Source of the DNA: Heliomarina baculiformis
GTDB taxonomy: Bacteria > Pseudomonadota > Alphaproteobacteria > Rhodobacterales > Rhodobacteraceae
Assembly (NCBI RefSeq): GCF_019966545.1
Contig: NZ_JAIMIC010000013.1
Coordinates: 1-64,000, forward strand
Reading direction: 5' to 3'
Length of the DNA: 64,000 nt
Below are positions 27,021 to 35,746 of this stretch, in pieces (the first letter of the stretch is position 1; each line of letters starts with the position of its first letter). The notes below the pieces were generated by a model. The model was given only the letters and a program-made list of their open reading frames with translations, searched no databases and was not told the origin of the DNA. The position numbers and the translations under genes are program-made.

Positions 27021-28262
27021 TCATGGCGCCAGCGCAACTTCGACCACGCGGACTGTGGTGCTTCTGTCTGAAGCTCCTGTCGGTTGGGTCCAGGCCACAA
27101 ATGCACCGGCTTCTCCGCGTGTCATTCGCGGAAAGCCGACCGATCCAGCACCCCGATTGACGTAGAGAGCCTGGGGCGCGGCGCATCCGGTACCACGGGA
27201 TACATGGCACAGAACGATCGCCTCACCGCCACTCACATATTCCATCCAGAGTGCCAAAACGCTTCCATCCAGCATTTGCAGAACATCGACCCGACCCGAG
27301 GCCGCGCCGAGGTCGAGGCGGAGCGGTTCGTCGAACTGCATTCCTCCATCGTCCGAAAAGGCAATACGAACCCTCGGTTCGTCTGATGCTGCAGTAAACC
27401 AGATGACGGTTGCCTTGTCGCCGATCGCATCAATGGCTGGGCCATTTACGGGGCAGCCGGCAATTTCCCATCCGTCGTTGTGAACAGTGAGGGGTTGCGT
27501 CCATTCCCCTCCGATAGATCGGACAATCGAAATATCGCGGATTTCCTCGGCGGTTCGATCACGATAGACCGCCACGAAATCGCCCGAGGCGGTCCGCGCT
27601 GCGGACGTCTGACAACAAGTACAAGCGCGCGCGTCCAACAGGCTTTCTGGCTTCATCGCTCCGTCAGAGTCGACCTGTCGCGCGCGCAGCTGCATCGCAT
27701 TCTCGAAGCTTTCGCCTTCTGTCTGATTGTCATACTCCCGGCCATCCAGCCACAGCGCCGTCAACCCGCCAAACTGATCGGGAATTAACGAAACAAAACC
27801 GTGCTCGCGTTGAGATCTGTCATCGTGCGGAATAAGCGGTTCCGTCCAGCTTCTGCCCTCATCCATGGAAAAAGCGATATTGACGTCATACTGGTAGTCA
27901 CCTTCCCCATTCAGTTTCAGCCATTGTGCCGCCAGTCCACCATCGGCCAGTACCGCTACCGATGGGAAATCGGCCCAGTTGATGTAAATCTTTGACGATT
28001 TATGAATTGTGCGAGCGTCCGACCACTCACTGCCATCGAGTATGGCCATGCGAACTTCCGCTTCGGCTCCGTTTTCTTCTGTCCAGCTCAATATGATCCG
28101 GCCATCCGGCAAGGTTGCAAGTGATGGTTCACGGGCACTGATGCCGACCGGTGCTGCACGGTCGGTCAATCTGAAGAGGGCGGTTTCCTCGGCATGAGTT
28201 GCAGGGAAAGAACTGAAAAATGCAGCAAGGATCAGGATCGATGCAGCGAGACACTTACTCAT
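27021..28262 (-). CDS. exported BNR-repeat (sialidase-like) protein
   Basis: A 413-residue protein starting at 28262, with a signal peptide (cleavage near THA) and a beta-propeller-like body. BNR/Asp-box repeats are visible (FSMDEGRSWTEP and FSDDGGMQFDEP). A CTCC cluster (ARACTCCQT) could bind a metal. Sialidase catalytic residues are not evident, and the copper-cluster setting argues for a structural or metal-related role. It is the last gene of the minus-strand copper unit. Confidence 0.72.
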   Translation of the reverse strand: MSKCLAASILILAAFFSSFPATHAEETALFRLTDRAAPVGISAREPSLATLPDGRIILSWTEENGAEAEVRMAILDGSEWSDARTIHKSSKIYINWADFPSVAVLADGGLAAQWLKLNGEGDYQYDVNIAFSMDEGRSWTEPLIPHDDRSQREHGFVSLIPDQFGGLTALWLDGREYDNQTEGESFENAMQLRARQVDSDGAMKPESLLDARACTCCQTSAARTASGDFVAVYRDRTAEEIRDISIVRSIGGEWTQPLTVHNDGWEIAGCPVNGPAIDAIGDKATVIWFTAASDEPRVRIAFSDDGGMQFDEPLRLDLGAASGRVDVLQMLDGSVLALWMEYVSGGEAIVLCHVSRGTGCAAPQALYVNRGAGSVGFPRMTRGEAGAFVAWTQPTGASDRSTTVRVVEVALAP

Positions 28263-28358
28263 ACAGAGAATTATCCCCACTAGTCGTGGCCATGTTGCGG
28301 CGAACCCATTGGTAGTTGATCGGGAACCAAATCCCACCCTTTTGTCCGTCGAAACGGC

Positions 28359-28799
28359 TCAGTTTATCCCGTTGGCACGCTGCAATACACGAATGTAAGC
28401 CACGATATCGAGAATATCTGATCGCGTCACGCCTTCAACCGCTGGCATGTTACCAAACTTCCAATGGTGCGCCCGAACACCATTCTGTGCTGCGAGGACA
28501 AACGCCATGTCACCGTGGTGGCCCGGCTCATAAATCTTGTGCACCAGCGGTGGAGCAACGCCGTCCTGACCCTGCCCATTGACGCCGTGGCAGGTCGCGC
28601 AGGCCGCACCATAGGCACGCTTGCCGATTTGCTCTTGCTCGGTGAAACTTGGGGGCAGCCTGACAGTTGCAAGCGCACCTGCGGGAAGTGCCATTCTTTC
28701 GTCCGTCTGAGTACTCGTCTGGGAGTGGGTCGGCTGCAGGATGTACCATCCTGCCGCAGCAACGGCGATCAGAGCAAAAAATATTGCTGCCCATTTCAT
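28359..28799 (-). CDS. membrane-anchored c-type cytochrome
   Basis: A 146-residue protein with an N-terminal anchor and one class I haem site, CATCH (about residue 77), with a distal Met probably in FGNMPAV. The ATG at 28799 lies nine bases after AAGGAG, so it is preferred to the upstream Met at 28817. It may carry electrons to or from the multicopper oxidase encoded upstream, although no oxidase subunit is nearby. Confidence 0.87.
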   Translation of the reverse strand: MKWAAIFFALIAVAAAGWYILQPTHSQTSTQTDERMALPAGALATVRLPPSFTEQEQIGKRAYGAACATCHGVNGQGQDGVAPPLVHKIYEPGHHGDMAFVLAAQNGVRAHHWKFGNMPAVEGVTRSDILDIVAYIRVLQRANGIN

Positions 28800-28813
28800 G
28801 CTATCAAACTCCT

Positions 28814-30118
28814 TCATTGTGAAGCGAGGTCTCCATGCCCCTCGAAAGGCAAAGTCGTTTTTCTGAGCGGCGATTGCTCGAATTGGCTGACCTTTTCCAG
28901 CGTACTGTCATCTGCCTGGGCCACTTCGGACGAGTGGCCTGACCCGGCAAAAAAAGCCGTGATTTCGTGATACCGGATTCGGGTGTCTTCCAAGGTCTGA
29001 TAGTAGCGGAAAAGTTCCTTCAGCGGTGCCGAGAAGTCCTTGTGCGCTGCCAGGACGGCCACCAGCGCGCCGAGTGTGATCCGCCCTTCGATGACGAAAT
29101 ATCCACCCAGAGAGTAGAACAGGAATGGCGTCAGCGCGGTCAGAAAATTGTTGAGGGCCTTGATGAAGAACTTCAGACGGAAAATCTTCCTGCGCACGTG
29201 CTCAAGCTCTCTAAAACTTGCGCTTACTGGCAGCAGCCCGGCCGGATTGACCTGCCGTTCGCGCAATTGATCGCTGAGCTGCCTGCCAAGCTGTCGGACC
29301 TCCTTGATCCTGGTGCGTGAAAGCGCGTTGACCCGCCGTTGCAGCTTGGGCAGCAGCACGAGCTGAATTGGCAGTACCGTCAGTGCGGCGGCACCCAAGA
29401 CAGGGTCCTGAACGAACATGAAAAACAGGATCGTCAGAAGCGTACCGCCTTGCAGGATTGGCAGCGTAAGGACATCTGCCGCGAAGCCACCGATGGGCTC
29501 GACTTCCTGTGCGAGAATAGGGACGATCTCGCTTTGGTTTCCGGAGTCTGGATCGCTGCGCCATTGCCGATAGACCAGCAGGCGGAAGCGCCGCAGAAAA
29601 CGCTCCGCGACATACCCTTTGAAGACGTTTAGGCCATATTTGTTTAACCCATTCAGGATGATCGCCAGAAGATAGAGACCGCAAAGAAGTATGAGGAAAA
29701 CGACCTGATCGAGGTCTCGTCCCAGAACGACGATCGGGAAACGGTCGGAATCCAGAGCGTTGTTCACGATCTGTTTTGGCAGTTCCAGGGTCAGATAGAG
29801 AATAGGCATCGCGATGAGGCTAACCACGATCATCAACGCCTGCTGCCTTCTTGAATAGCGCAAGACGGTGCTGAAAAGACTTCCTTCGAGCCCTCGTATG
29901 GGCTCTGGGTGGATCGCAGGCGTGCTGCGGTACTTCCAAAGCTTCAGAATGCCGCGAATAGCAAGATATGAGCCAACGGTGATCAGCAGCGCAGGCGCCA
30001 AGACCAGTATGAGATGAATGAACGGGTGCACCCAGTCTGGCGTGACATCGTTGTAGTCGTACCCAAAGGCGGCAGCTACGTCGTGTACAAGCAGGTGATA
30101 CCTGTCCAAGAGTGACAT
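28814..30118 (-). CDS. ABC-exporter-type membrane domain protein lacking an ATPase
   Basis: A 434-residue protein with an extra N-terminal helix and then the six-helix type I ABC exporter membrane domain (LILVLAPALL through LGALVAVLAAHKDF). The end has the usual coupling-helix region, but no Walker A, signature or Walker B motif follows: translation stops after about 40 hydrophilic residues. An energising subunit is not encoded nearby. It is the second gene after the first cupredoxin; its substrate is unknown. Confidence 0.75.
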   Translation of the reverse strand: MSLLDRYHLLVHDVAAAFGYDYNDVTPDWVHPFIHLILVLAPALLITVGSYLAIRGILKLWKYRSTPAIHPEPIRGLEGSLFSTVLRYSRRQQALMIVVSLIAMPILYLTLELPKQIVNNALDSDRFPIVVLGRDLDQVVFLILLCGLYLLAIILNGLNKYGLNVFKGYVAERFLRRFRLLVYRQWRSDPDSGNQSEIVPILAQEVEPIGGFAADVLTLPILQGGTLLTILFFMFVQDPVLGAAALTVLPIQLVLLPKLQRRVNALSRTRIKEVRQLGRQLSDQLRERQVNPAGLLPVSASFRELEHVRRKIFRLKFFIKALNNFLTALTPFLFYSLGGYFVIEGRITLGALVAVLAAHKDFSAPLKELFRYYQTLEDTRIRYHEITAFFAGSGHSSEVAQADDSTLEKVSQFEQSPLRKTTLPFEGHGDLASQ

Positions 30119-30126
30119 GGAAAAGT

Positions 30127-30660
30127 CTAACCCTTGGATTTCGGCGCGAGGTGATCGTGGACGATGATGACGCCCCACATGCCCGCCTCCCGGTGGCCGG
30201 GTATCAAGCATGCAAACTCCAGGCTGGTCACATCGGAGAACTCCCAGATCAAATCGGCATTTTGTCCACTTGGGATCGAAACCGAGTTGGCGCTGTCATG
30301 CTGCATATCGGGATGTTCGCGCATCCATTGCTGATGTTTTGCGACCTCGTCAAAGGAACCGAGAAAGAACTCGTGATCCAATGCGCCGGTATTTCTGATT
30401 GAAAACTGGACAACCGAGCCGCTTTCAATCTGGATCGCGTCCGGCTCGAAAAGCATGTAGCCGCTTTCCGTCTCCCGTATGGATATTTCAATCGTCCTGT
30501 CGATCGAGGAGCCATCACCGGGTTTCCCGATCGGATCATGGCCAGGCACTTCGAAGGCTCGCGCGTGAGGCTGCTGGCCCTTGCCACTGGAAGCGCCCAC
30601 TGAAAAAGCCGGAAGGACAAGCGCAAGGGCGATGGTGCAGGTTCTCAGGAAATTCTTCAT
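30127..30660 (-). CDS. cupredoxin (blue copper) protein
   Basis: A 177-residue exported protein (signal ends near VGASS) with a plastocyanin-like domain. Type 1 copper ligands are visible as DHEFFLG (His), then CLIPGHREAGMWG (Cys, His, Met). It resembles cupredoxins of alphaproteobacterial copper islands, and the second cupredoxin at 30770 is clearly related. Probably a periplasmic copper carrier or electron donor. Confidence 0.87.
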   Translation of the reverse strand: MKNFLRTCTIALALVLPAFSVGASSGKGQQPHARAFEVPGHDPIGKPGDGSSIDRTIEISIRETESGYMLFEPDAIQIESGSVVQFSIRNTGALDHEFFLGSFDEVAKHQQWMREHPDMQHDSANSVSIPSGQNADLIWEFSDVTSLEFACLIPGHREAGMWGVIIVHDHLAPKSKG

Positions 30661-30729
30661 GCTCGGCTACCTCCGTAGCGCTTGATTTTATGGGATCTTC
30701 TTGCTTGCTTGGGCTAAGCGATCAAGGCG

Positions 30730-30760
30730 ATGGGGCCGGAGTGTTTACCCCCGGCCCCAT
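30730..30760. terminator. perfect inverted repeat between the two cupredoxin genes
   Basis: ATGGGGCCGG (30730-30739) and its exact complement (30751-30760), with an 11-base loop, lie right after the stop of the upstream cupredoxin on the minus strand. No T-run follows, so it may act as a transcript-stabilising or attenuating hairpin rather than a full terminator. Confidence 0.5.
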
Positions 30761-30769
30761 TGTTAGTAG

Positions 30770-31486
30770 TTACTTCATCTGCGTGACGGTCAGTTTACCC
30801 TTGACCCGGTCGGCAACGAACTCGATGTCCTGACCTTCCGCCATCTTGGCCACCATCGCCTCGTCGGCGCGGAACACCATGGTCATTGCCGGCATATCCA
30901 GGTTGACGAGAGGGCCGTGGATAATTGTGACCTTGCCGGCCTTTGCGTCGATTTTCTTGATGGTGCCGCTTGTGTATTCCACGTCAGCCTGAGCCATCTG
31001 GTCACCGACTGCGACCTCACGGTGCATTCCCGATTCGTAGTGGCCCGGGATCAGGCACGCTGCTTCGAATGTGCCAGAATTTGCGAAAGTCCAGACAACC
31101 TCGCCCGAGGCGCCCGCATCGAGACGGATACGGTTCGGATCGTCATGTTCCATGTCCATCTTGGCCATTTCGATCTTGTGCTCGGCATTACGCTCTACCG
31201 TGTCGAGGACGAATTCATGCTCCAGCTCACCCTTGTTGGTGATGTTGAAGCGGATGGTTTCGCCCTCCTTGATATCCATCGGCTCACTCTCGATCAGCAT
31301 CTGGCCCTCATCGTTTTCAAGCAAAGTGACGTCGATTGTACGATCCACCTTGGCGGCGTCACCCGGCATGCCGACCATCATTGCGGCCGGCTTGTTCTCC
31401 CCATGCCCACCGTCGTGTGTACCTGCAGCAAAGGCCGGTGCTGATAACGCGATCGCAAAGCTTGTCGTCAAAAGAAGATTTCTCAT
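30770..31486 (-). CDS. cupredoxin-CusF fusion protein
   Basis: A 238-residue exported protein. Residues 1-20 form the signal peptide, followed by a His/Met-rich segment. A cupredoxin domain with EHEFVLD (His) and CLIPGHYESGM (Cys, His, Met) covers about 45-155. The C-terminal 75 residues form a CusF-like copper-binding domain (GTIKKIDAKAGKVTIIHGP, then LDMPAMTMVF with the Met ligands). The fusion would combine storage and hand-over to the CusABC pump. The ATG at 31486 fits the signal peptide; the upstream in-frame start does not. Confidence 0.87.
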   Translation of the reverse strand: MRNLLLTTSFAIALSAPAFAAGTHDGGHGENKPAAMMVGMPGDAAKVDRTIDVTLLENDEGQMLIESEPMDIKEGETIRFNITNKGELEHEFVLDTVERNAEHKIEMAKMDMEHDDPNRIRLDAGASGEVVWTFANSGTFEAACLIPGHYESGMHREVAVGDQMAQADVEYTSGTIKKIDAKAGKVTIIHGPLVNLDMPAMTMVFRADEAMVAKMAEGQDIEFVADRVKGKLTVTQMK

Positions 31487-31532
31487 TTTATTGTCCTGTA
31501 GGTTGGTTTGGTTGGAGATGACGAAGGGCCGC

Positions 31533-32891
31533 TCAGCCCTTCGAGGTTGGTTTCGGTGTGAGAATGGTCTTGGGGCTGTTGTTGGAGGCAAATTCGGGTA
31601 ATTCGCCGGTCCATTCGTAGGCCATCTCGCCCGGAGGATTTTCGTACCAGCCGGGATCGGAGTAATCGTCCGCGTCGATGCCGTCTCGCACCTTCACGAC
31701 CGAAAACATGCCGCCCATCTCGATGGGTCCGTACGGGCCCCAACCCGTCATCATCGGGATGGTATTGTCGGGTAGCGGCATTTCCATTTTTGCCATGTCC
31801 CCCATGCCGGACATGCCCATCGGCATGTATTCCGGCTGGAATTGACGGATCTTCTGGGTCAGCGGCTTCTTGTTCACCCCGATGAACGTCGGCACGTCAT
31901 GGCCCATGGCGTTCATCGTATGGTGCGATTTGTGGCAATGGATCGCCCAATCTCCCAGATGATCAGCTGTGAATTCGTAGGCCCGCATCGCACCTACGGG
32001 AATGTCGATGCTGACCTCCGGCCACTGTGCTTCAGGCGGCACCCAGCCGCCATCCGTGCAGGTGACCTTGAAGTCATAGCCGTGCATATGGATCGGGTGG
32101 TTCGTCATCGTAAGATTCCCAACCCGCACTCGCACCCGGTCGCCCTTGTTCACGACCAGCGGATCGATGTCGGGGAAGATCCGGCTGTTCCAGGTCCAAA
32201 GGTTGAAATCCGTCATCGTCATGATGCGGGGTACATAGGTCCCCGGATCGATGTCGAAAGCGTTCAGCATGATCAGGAAATCACGATCTACCGGCATGAA
32301 TGTGGGATCCTTGGGGTGGACCACGAACATGCCCATCATCCCCATCGCCATCTGGGTCATTTCATCGCCGTGGGGGTGGTACATGAACGTTCCGGACTTC
32401 ACCAAGTCGAATTCATAGACGAAGGTTTTGCCTGGTGGGATGCTGGGATGGCTCAACCCGGAGACCCCATCCATGCCCGACGGAAGAATCAGCCCGTGCC
32501 AGTGTACCGTTGTGCCTTCCGGCAGCTTATTGGTGACGTAGATGCGCACCCGGTCGCCTTCGACAGCTTCAATTGTCGGGCCGGTGGATTGGCCGTTGTA
32601 GCCCCACAAATGCGCGATCATGCCGTCGGCAAGCTCGCGTTCTACCGGTTCGGCCACGAGGTGAAATTCCTTCACGCCGTTGTTCATCCGGTGTGGCAGG
32701 GTCCACCCGTTCAATGTGACCACAGGTGTGTAGTCCGGCCCGGAATTGGGACGCGCCGTGATCGCCGTTGCCGCACTGTCCATTTGCGCGGCTTCGGGCA
32801 ATCCCATGTTCAAGGTTTGACCCCAGGCTTTCGAAGAGACCAGCGTTGCACCTGCCGCACCGGCTCCGAGTAATTGACGTCTGTTCAACAT
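31533..32891 (-). CDS. multicopper oxidase (CopA/CueO-type cuprous oxidase)
   Basis: A 452-residue exported oxidase with a twin-arginine signal (NRRQLLGAGAAG). All four copper-ligand motifs are present: HWHG, MYHPHGDE, HPIHMHG and the C-terminal HCHKSHHTM. A Met-rich tail near residue 370 (MPMGMSGMGDMAKMEM) is typical of cuprous oxidases. It should oxidise Cu(I) in the periplasm. It lies in a unit with the TolC-like and cupredoxin genes. Confidence 0.92.
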   Translation of the reverse strand: MLNRRQLLGAGAAGATLVSSKAWGQTLNMGLPEAAQMDSAATAITARPNSGPDYTPVVTLNGWTLPHRMNNGVKEFHLVAEPVERELADGMIAHLWGYNGQSTGPTIEAVEGDRVRIYVTNKLPEGTTVHWHGLILPSGMDGVSGLSHPSIPPGKTFVYEFDLVKSGTFMYHPHGDEMTQMAMGMMGMFVVHPKDPTFMPVDRDFLIMLNAFDIDPGTYVPRIMTMTDFNLWTWNSRIFPDIDPLVVNKGDRVRVRVGNLTMTNHPIHMHGYDFKVTCTDGGWVPPEAQWPEVSIDIPVGAMRAYEFTADHLGDWAIHCHKSHHTMNAMGHDVPTFIGVNKKPLTQKIRQFQPEYMPMGMSGMGDMAKMEMPLPDNTIPMMTGWGPYGPIEMGGMFSVVKVRDGIDADDYSDPGWYENPPGEMAYEWTGELPEFASNNSPKTILTPKPTSKG

Positions 32892-32902
32892 GTCAGTTCC
32901 TT

Positions 32903-34363
32903 TCAGTGTCCTGCGCCGCCACCGGCGGCAAGTGTTGCGTCTTCTCCACCAGCACCGCCGCCGTCTCCGCCGCCATAGATCGCAGCAGTCAGGTCAGCCT
33001 GCGCCATGTAGAATTCGCGTTTTGCGTTTGCCGCTTCCAGCGATGCGCCAAGTTTTTCGCGCACATCTGTCAGCAGCTCGAAAGTGTTGGTGATCATGCC
33101 GTTATAAGACAGCAGCCCCTCTTCTTCGACGGTCGTGCGTAGCGGCACCAGAACGTCGCGATAGTGGCGGGCAATCTTATACGCGGCGTGATAGGAGGCT
33201 TCAGCACCACGCGCTTCGGACCGGACGTTGACGGCTCTCTCTGCCAGCACGTTGGCTGCTTGCAGGTACGACAATTCCGCCTTTCGCATCCGTGCCTTCC
33301 CGGTGTCGTAGATCGGGATTGCGAACTCCACCTCCACCTGAGGGGTGGTCACGGTCTCCGTTTCTCCGTCCTCGATTTCCCGCTCAGCCTCGAAACCGGC
33401 GATGAATTCGAGATCGCTGAGAATGCGAGTCTGATCAGTCAGACCAAACGCCTTGGCCTGTGCTTCCAGGCCAAGTTTGGCAACGCGCAGATCAACCCGA
33501 TTTCGCAATGCTTTCGCTTCGATGTCAGTCACACGGCCGACGGAACGCGGCAGCGCAGGAAGGGCATCGGGCACATAATAGTCGACTTCGGTGCCCCACA
33601 GCCCCATGAGCCTGGTCAGCTGCTCTTTGGACCGGGTAGCATTCAAGCGTGCCTGGGCAAGTTGTCCGGCGAGTTCGGCATTGAATGCCTGTTCACGGGC
33701 CTGCCCGGCTGTGTTGAGCGCGCCGGTCTCACCCAGCCTCATAGCCAATTCCGATCCGGCGTCAGAAGTCGCTTTCGCGCGGCGCAGATAGCTCACGGCC
33801 TCGAAGGCAGCTACGGCATCGACCCATGCCTTCCGCGTCTGATTGGCCAGTGCGAGTGTGTCGTTCACGGCGCTCAGTTGAGCCTGCCGGAAGTTTGCGT
33901 CTGCAATGGCCGTACGCTGCTTGCGAGTGGTGGCATCGAGCACGTTCGACCGTATCAGTCCCTCGATCGCCCTGTAGGCACCTAGTTCGGGCGCACCGAT
34001 GCCCAGTATACCGATCGCGACGATCGGATTTTCCGGGGTCGATTGCTGCCAGGCCTCAGCGGCGGATAGGCCGACATTCGCATATGACGCCTGCAAACCC
34101 TTGTTGTTCAGAAGCGCGACCTGAACGGCGGTGTCCGCCGAAATGGTCTTGCGGTGCACCATTGCGTGCACCTGCTTCTTCAAGGCCTCGTTTTCGGCCT
34201 GGGTTTCGGCGAAGGCTGTCCGTTTGCCAATGGCTGGTGTGACCTGGCTGGAAATATTGGCGAAGCCAGCTTTTGGTTCCGTGTAGATGCCCGGCACAGC
34301 TGTAGCACAGGCACCCAAGATTAGCGGAAAGCCGAAAACCAGCGGAAACTTCGATACCCGCAT
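32903..34363 (-). CDS. cusC: TolC-family outer membrane efflux lipoprotein
   Basis: A 486-residue protein with a lipobox (LILGAC) and two repeated halves of long helices that form the channel barrel and tunnel. A Gly/Ala-rich tail (GGGDGGGAGGED) closes it. In CusCBA systems this subunit completes the pump; CusA and CusB are on the opposite strand 9 kb away. Its start overlaps the stop of the small lipoprotein gene upstream. Confidence 0.88.
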   Translation of the reverse strand: MRVSKFPLVFGFPLILGACATAVPGIYTEPKAGFANISSQVTPAIGKRTAFAETQAENEALKKQVHAMVHRKTISADTAVQVALLNNKGLQASYANVGLSAAEAWQQSTPENPIVAIGILGIGAPELGAYRAIEGLIRSNVLDATTRKQRTAIADANFRQAQLSAVNDTLALANQTRKAWVDAVAAFEAVSYLRRAKATSDAGSELAMRLGETGALNTAGQAREQAFNAELAGQLAQARLNATRSKEQLTRLMGLWGTEVDYYVPDALPALPRSVGRVTDIEAKALRNRVDLRVAKLGLEAQAKAFGLTDQTRILSDLEFIAGFEAEREIEDGETETVTTPQVEVEFAIPIYDTGKARMRKAELSYLQAANVLAERAVNVRSEARGAEASYHAAYKIARHYRDVLVPLRTTVEEEGLLSYNGMITNTFELLTDVREKLGASLEAANAKREFYMAQADLTAAIYGGGDGGGAGGEDATLAAGGGAGH

Positions 34364-34584
34364 CAGTTGCCCTCCGTCTGTTCTTGATTGACGGAACGCC
34401 AGTCGCGGGGACCTGTAGGGCCGCGATAGGTGTAGCCCGCCAAGGGGTCCTGATAGCTGATCGGCGATGAAACTACCGTGTTGACGACGGCCTGTTGGGT
34501 CGCGACGGACGGCAACGGGGTGGGCTCATAGGCGCATGCGCCAAGCCCGAGGGCCGAAGCCCCCATAAGTAGATGAATTTTCAT
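34363..34584 (-). CDS. small lipoprotein upstream of the TolC-like gene
   Basis: A 73-residue protein starting at 34584, with a lipobox (ALGLGAC) and a tyrosine- and proline-rich mature part. It has no recognised family. Its stop overlaps the ATG of the TolC-like gene by sharing TGATG, so translation is coupled; it may assist outer membrane assembly of the channel. Confidence 0.6.
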   Translation of the reverse strand: MKIHLLMGASALGLGACAYEPTPLPSVATQQAVVNTVVSSPISYQDPLAGYTYRGPTGPRDWRSVNQEQTEGN

Positions 34585-34657
34585 GAAAGTAACCTGATTG
34601 GTGAACGTTGTCTCACGCAGAATCTGCGCAAGGCTCACACCCGATTTGGGCGCCGGT

Positions 34658-35074
34658 TCAGATCAGGAATCGAGGGGGCCGAAAAAACCCTGCTGTTTCT
34701 ACCGAATACGTTTGACCGTCCAGAATGACATATTCACTTGTACCAACCGGCTCTGCTCTGATCTTGGTGTCTTCGATGAAGACGACAGAAATACAGATGC
34801 CGTTGCAACACTCTTGGGATTGTTGCTCTTTGCCATCCTTGTCGGACGCTGCGATGTCGCTTGCGACCCTAAGCTTCTCATGCGCGTGATGCGCATCGCT
34901 TCCGGTGTCATGAGTCATGGCGGCACCAACGACAACAATAGACTTGGCTTGATGTCCGTCATGCATGCCGGACGCCGCGTGAGCGGCAGAAGGTGGTGAA
35001 AATACCAAGGCTAACGCAAACGCAATGCACGTAAACGTCTTGAACCAGCATGATATGAAAACTCGAAAGCTCAT
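34658..35074 (-). CDS. exported His/Cys-containing protein, possible CopL-like
   Basis: A 138-residue protein with a hydrophobic N-terminus (signal) followed by a His-rich stretch (GMHDGHQ, DAHHAHEK) and a CCNGIC motif. Small proteins of this type (DUF2946 or CopL-like) precede multicopper oxidase genes in copper operons, and the position here, at the head of the oxidase-TolC unit, fits. I cannot assign a definite family. Confidence 0.6.
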   Translation of the reverse strand: MSFRVFISCWFKTFTCIAFALALVFSPPSAAHAASGMHDGHQAKSIVVVGAAMTHDTGSDAHHAHEKLRVASDIAASDKDGKEQQSQECCNGICISVVFIEDTKIRAEPVGTSEYVILDGQTYSVETAGFFRPPRFLI

Positions 35075-35746
35075 GCTCTAGATATCGGATACCGAAGCAA
35101 TCCAGTCAATCCGTCCTGCGCAGGAAGGTTTGTCGCTTTTTTGTGAAAAAGGCGAGATTCGGCCGCTGCCGTCAGAAAATGTTGCATATCAGAAACATAT
35201 AAAGAGCCAATATCCCCCTCCGGTCAGCGGAGCGATGCTGACGCGTCTTGTGCTACCGAACTTCAGCCAGCTTCTCAGACCTGTAGCCCGCGTCGCTGAT
35301 CGCTACCGCCAATGCAGTTTCATCCAGAGTGCTGTCGACGCCGACGATAGGTGCAGTCAGATCGCACGAAACTTTTGCATCTGGGTCGGCAGCCATGATG
35401 GGCTTTTGCATGGAAGCGGCACGATGGCCGCGATCTCCGCGCAGATTGCAATAGACCCTGAAAGGAGTCCGCCCACTCGGATAGGAATATTCCGTTCTGA
35501 AAATTACCGCCAGCGTAAGACATGCAGAAAAGCTACTTTCCAATGCTATCAACATTTCCGCAACTAGGTCCGGCAGTAACCTACCATTTGTTATGTCGCT
35601 CGGCCTGCAGTCGAGACATGGAACGCGGTTCAGGAGATTTCGAAACTTAAATTTCATTCGTCCCGAAGACCTGGAGCGAATGCTTGGTTCCCAAACGCAG
35701 GTTCAACATCCTCGATCTCAAGCCGTATATGTGCCAACGTTCTAAC
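35075..35746. other. gap with decayed DNA between the copper units
   Basis: About 670 bases without an intact gene, between the divergent His/Cys-protein gene and the membrane protein at 35747. It holds a recognisable remnant of a heavy-metal-associated domain (35253-35462, minus). The rest shows only short overlapping frames with no family likeness, and presumably the promoters of both flanking genes. Confidence 0.5.
35253..35462 (-). pseudogene. decayed heavy-metal-associated (CopZ-like) chaperone
   Basis: About 69 residues read like an HMA copper chaperone: FRV at the start, then GHRAASMQKPIMAADPDAK, VSCDL, LDETALAVAI and a C-terminal DAGYRSEKLAEV. The metal-binding CxxC is replaced by RGHR; the arginine codons CGC (35430-35432) and CGT (35421-35423) each differ by one base from the cysteine codons TGC and TGT. 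No regular start codon lies at the expected place, and about three extra residues precede the motif. It is probably a dead copy rather than a working chaperone. Confidence 0.55.

Noticed and set aside
35130-35567. A 145-residue plus frame in the gap at 35 kb
   Set aside because: No signal, domain or ribosome site; the opposite strand shows the chaperone relic.
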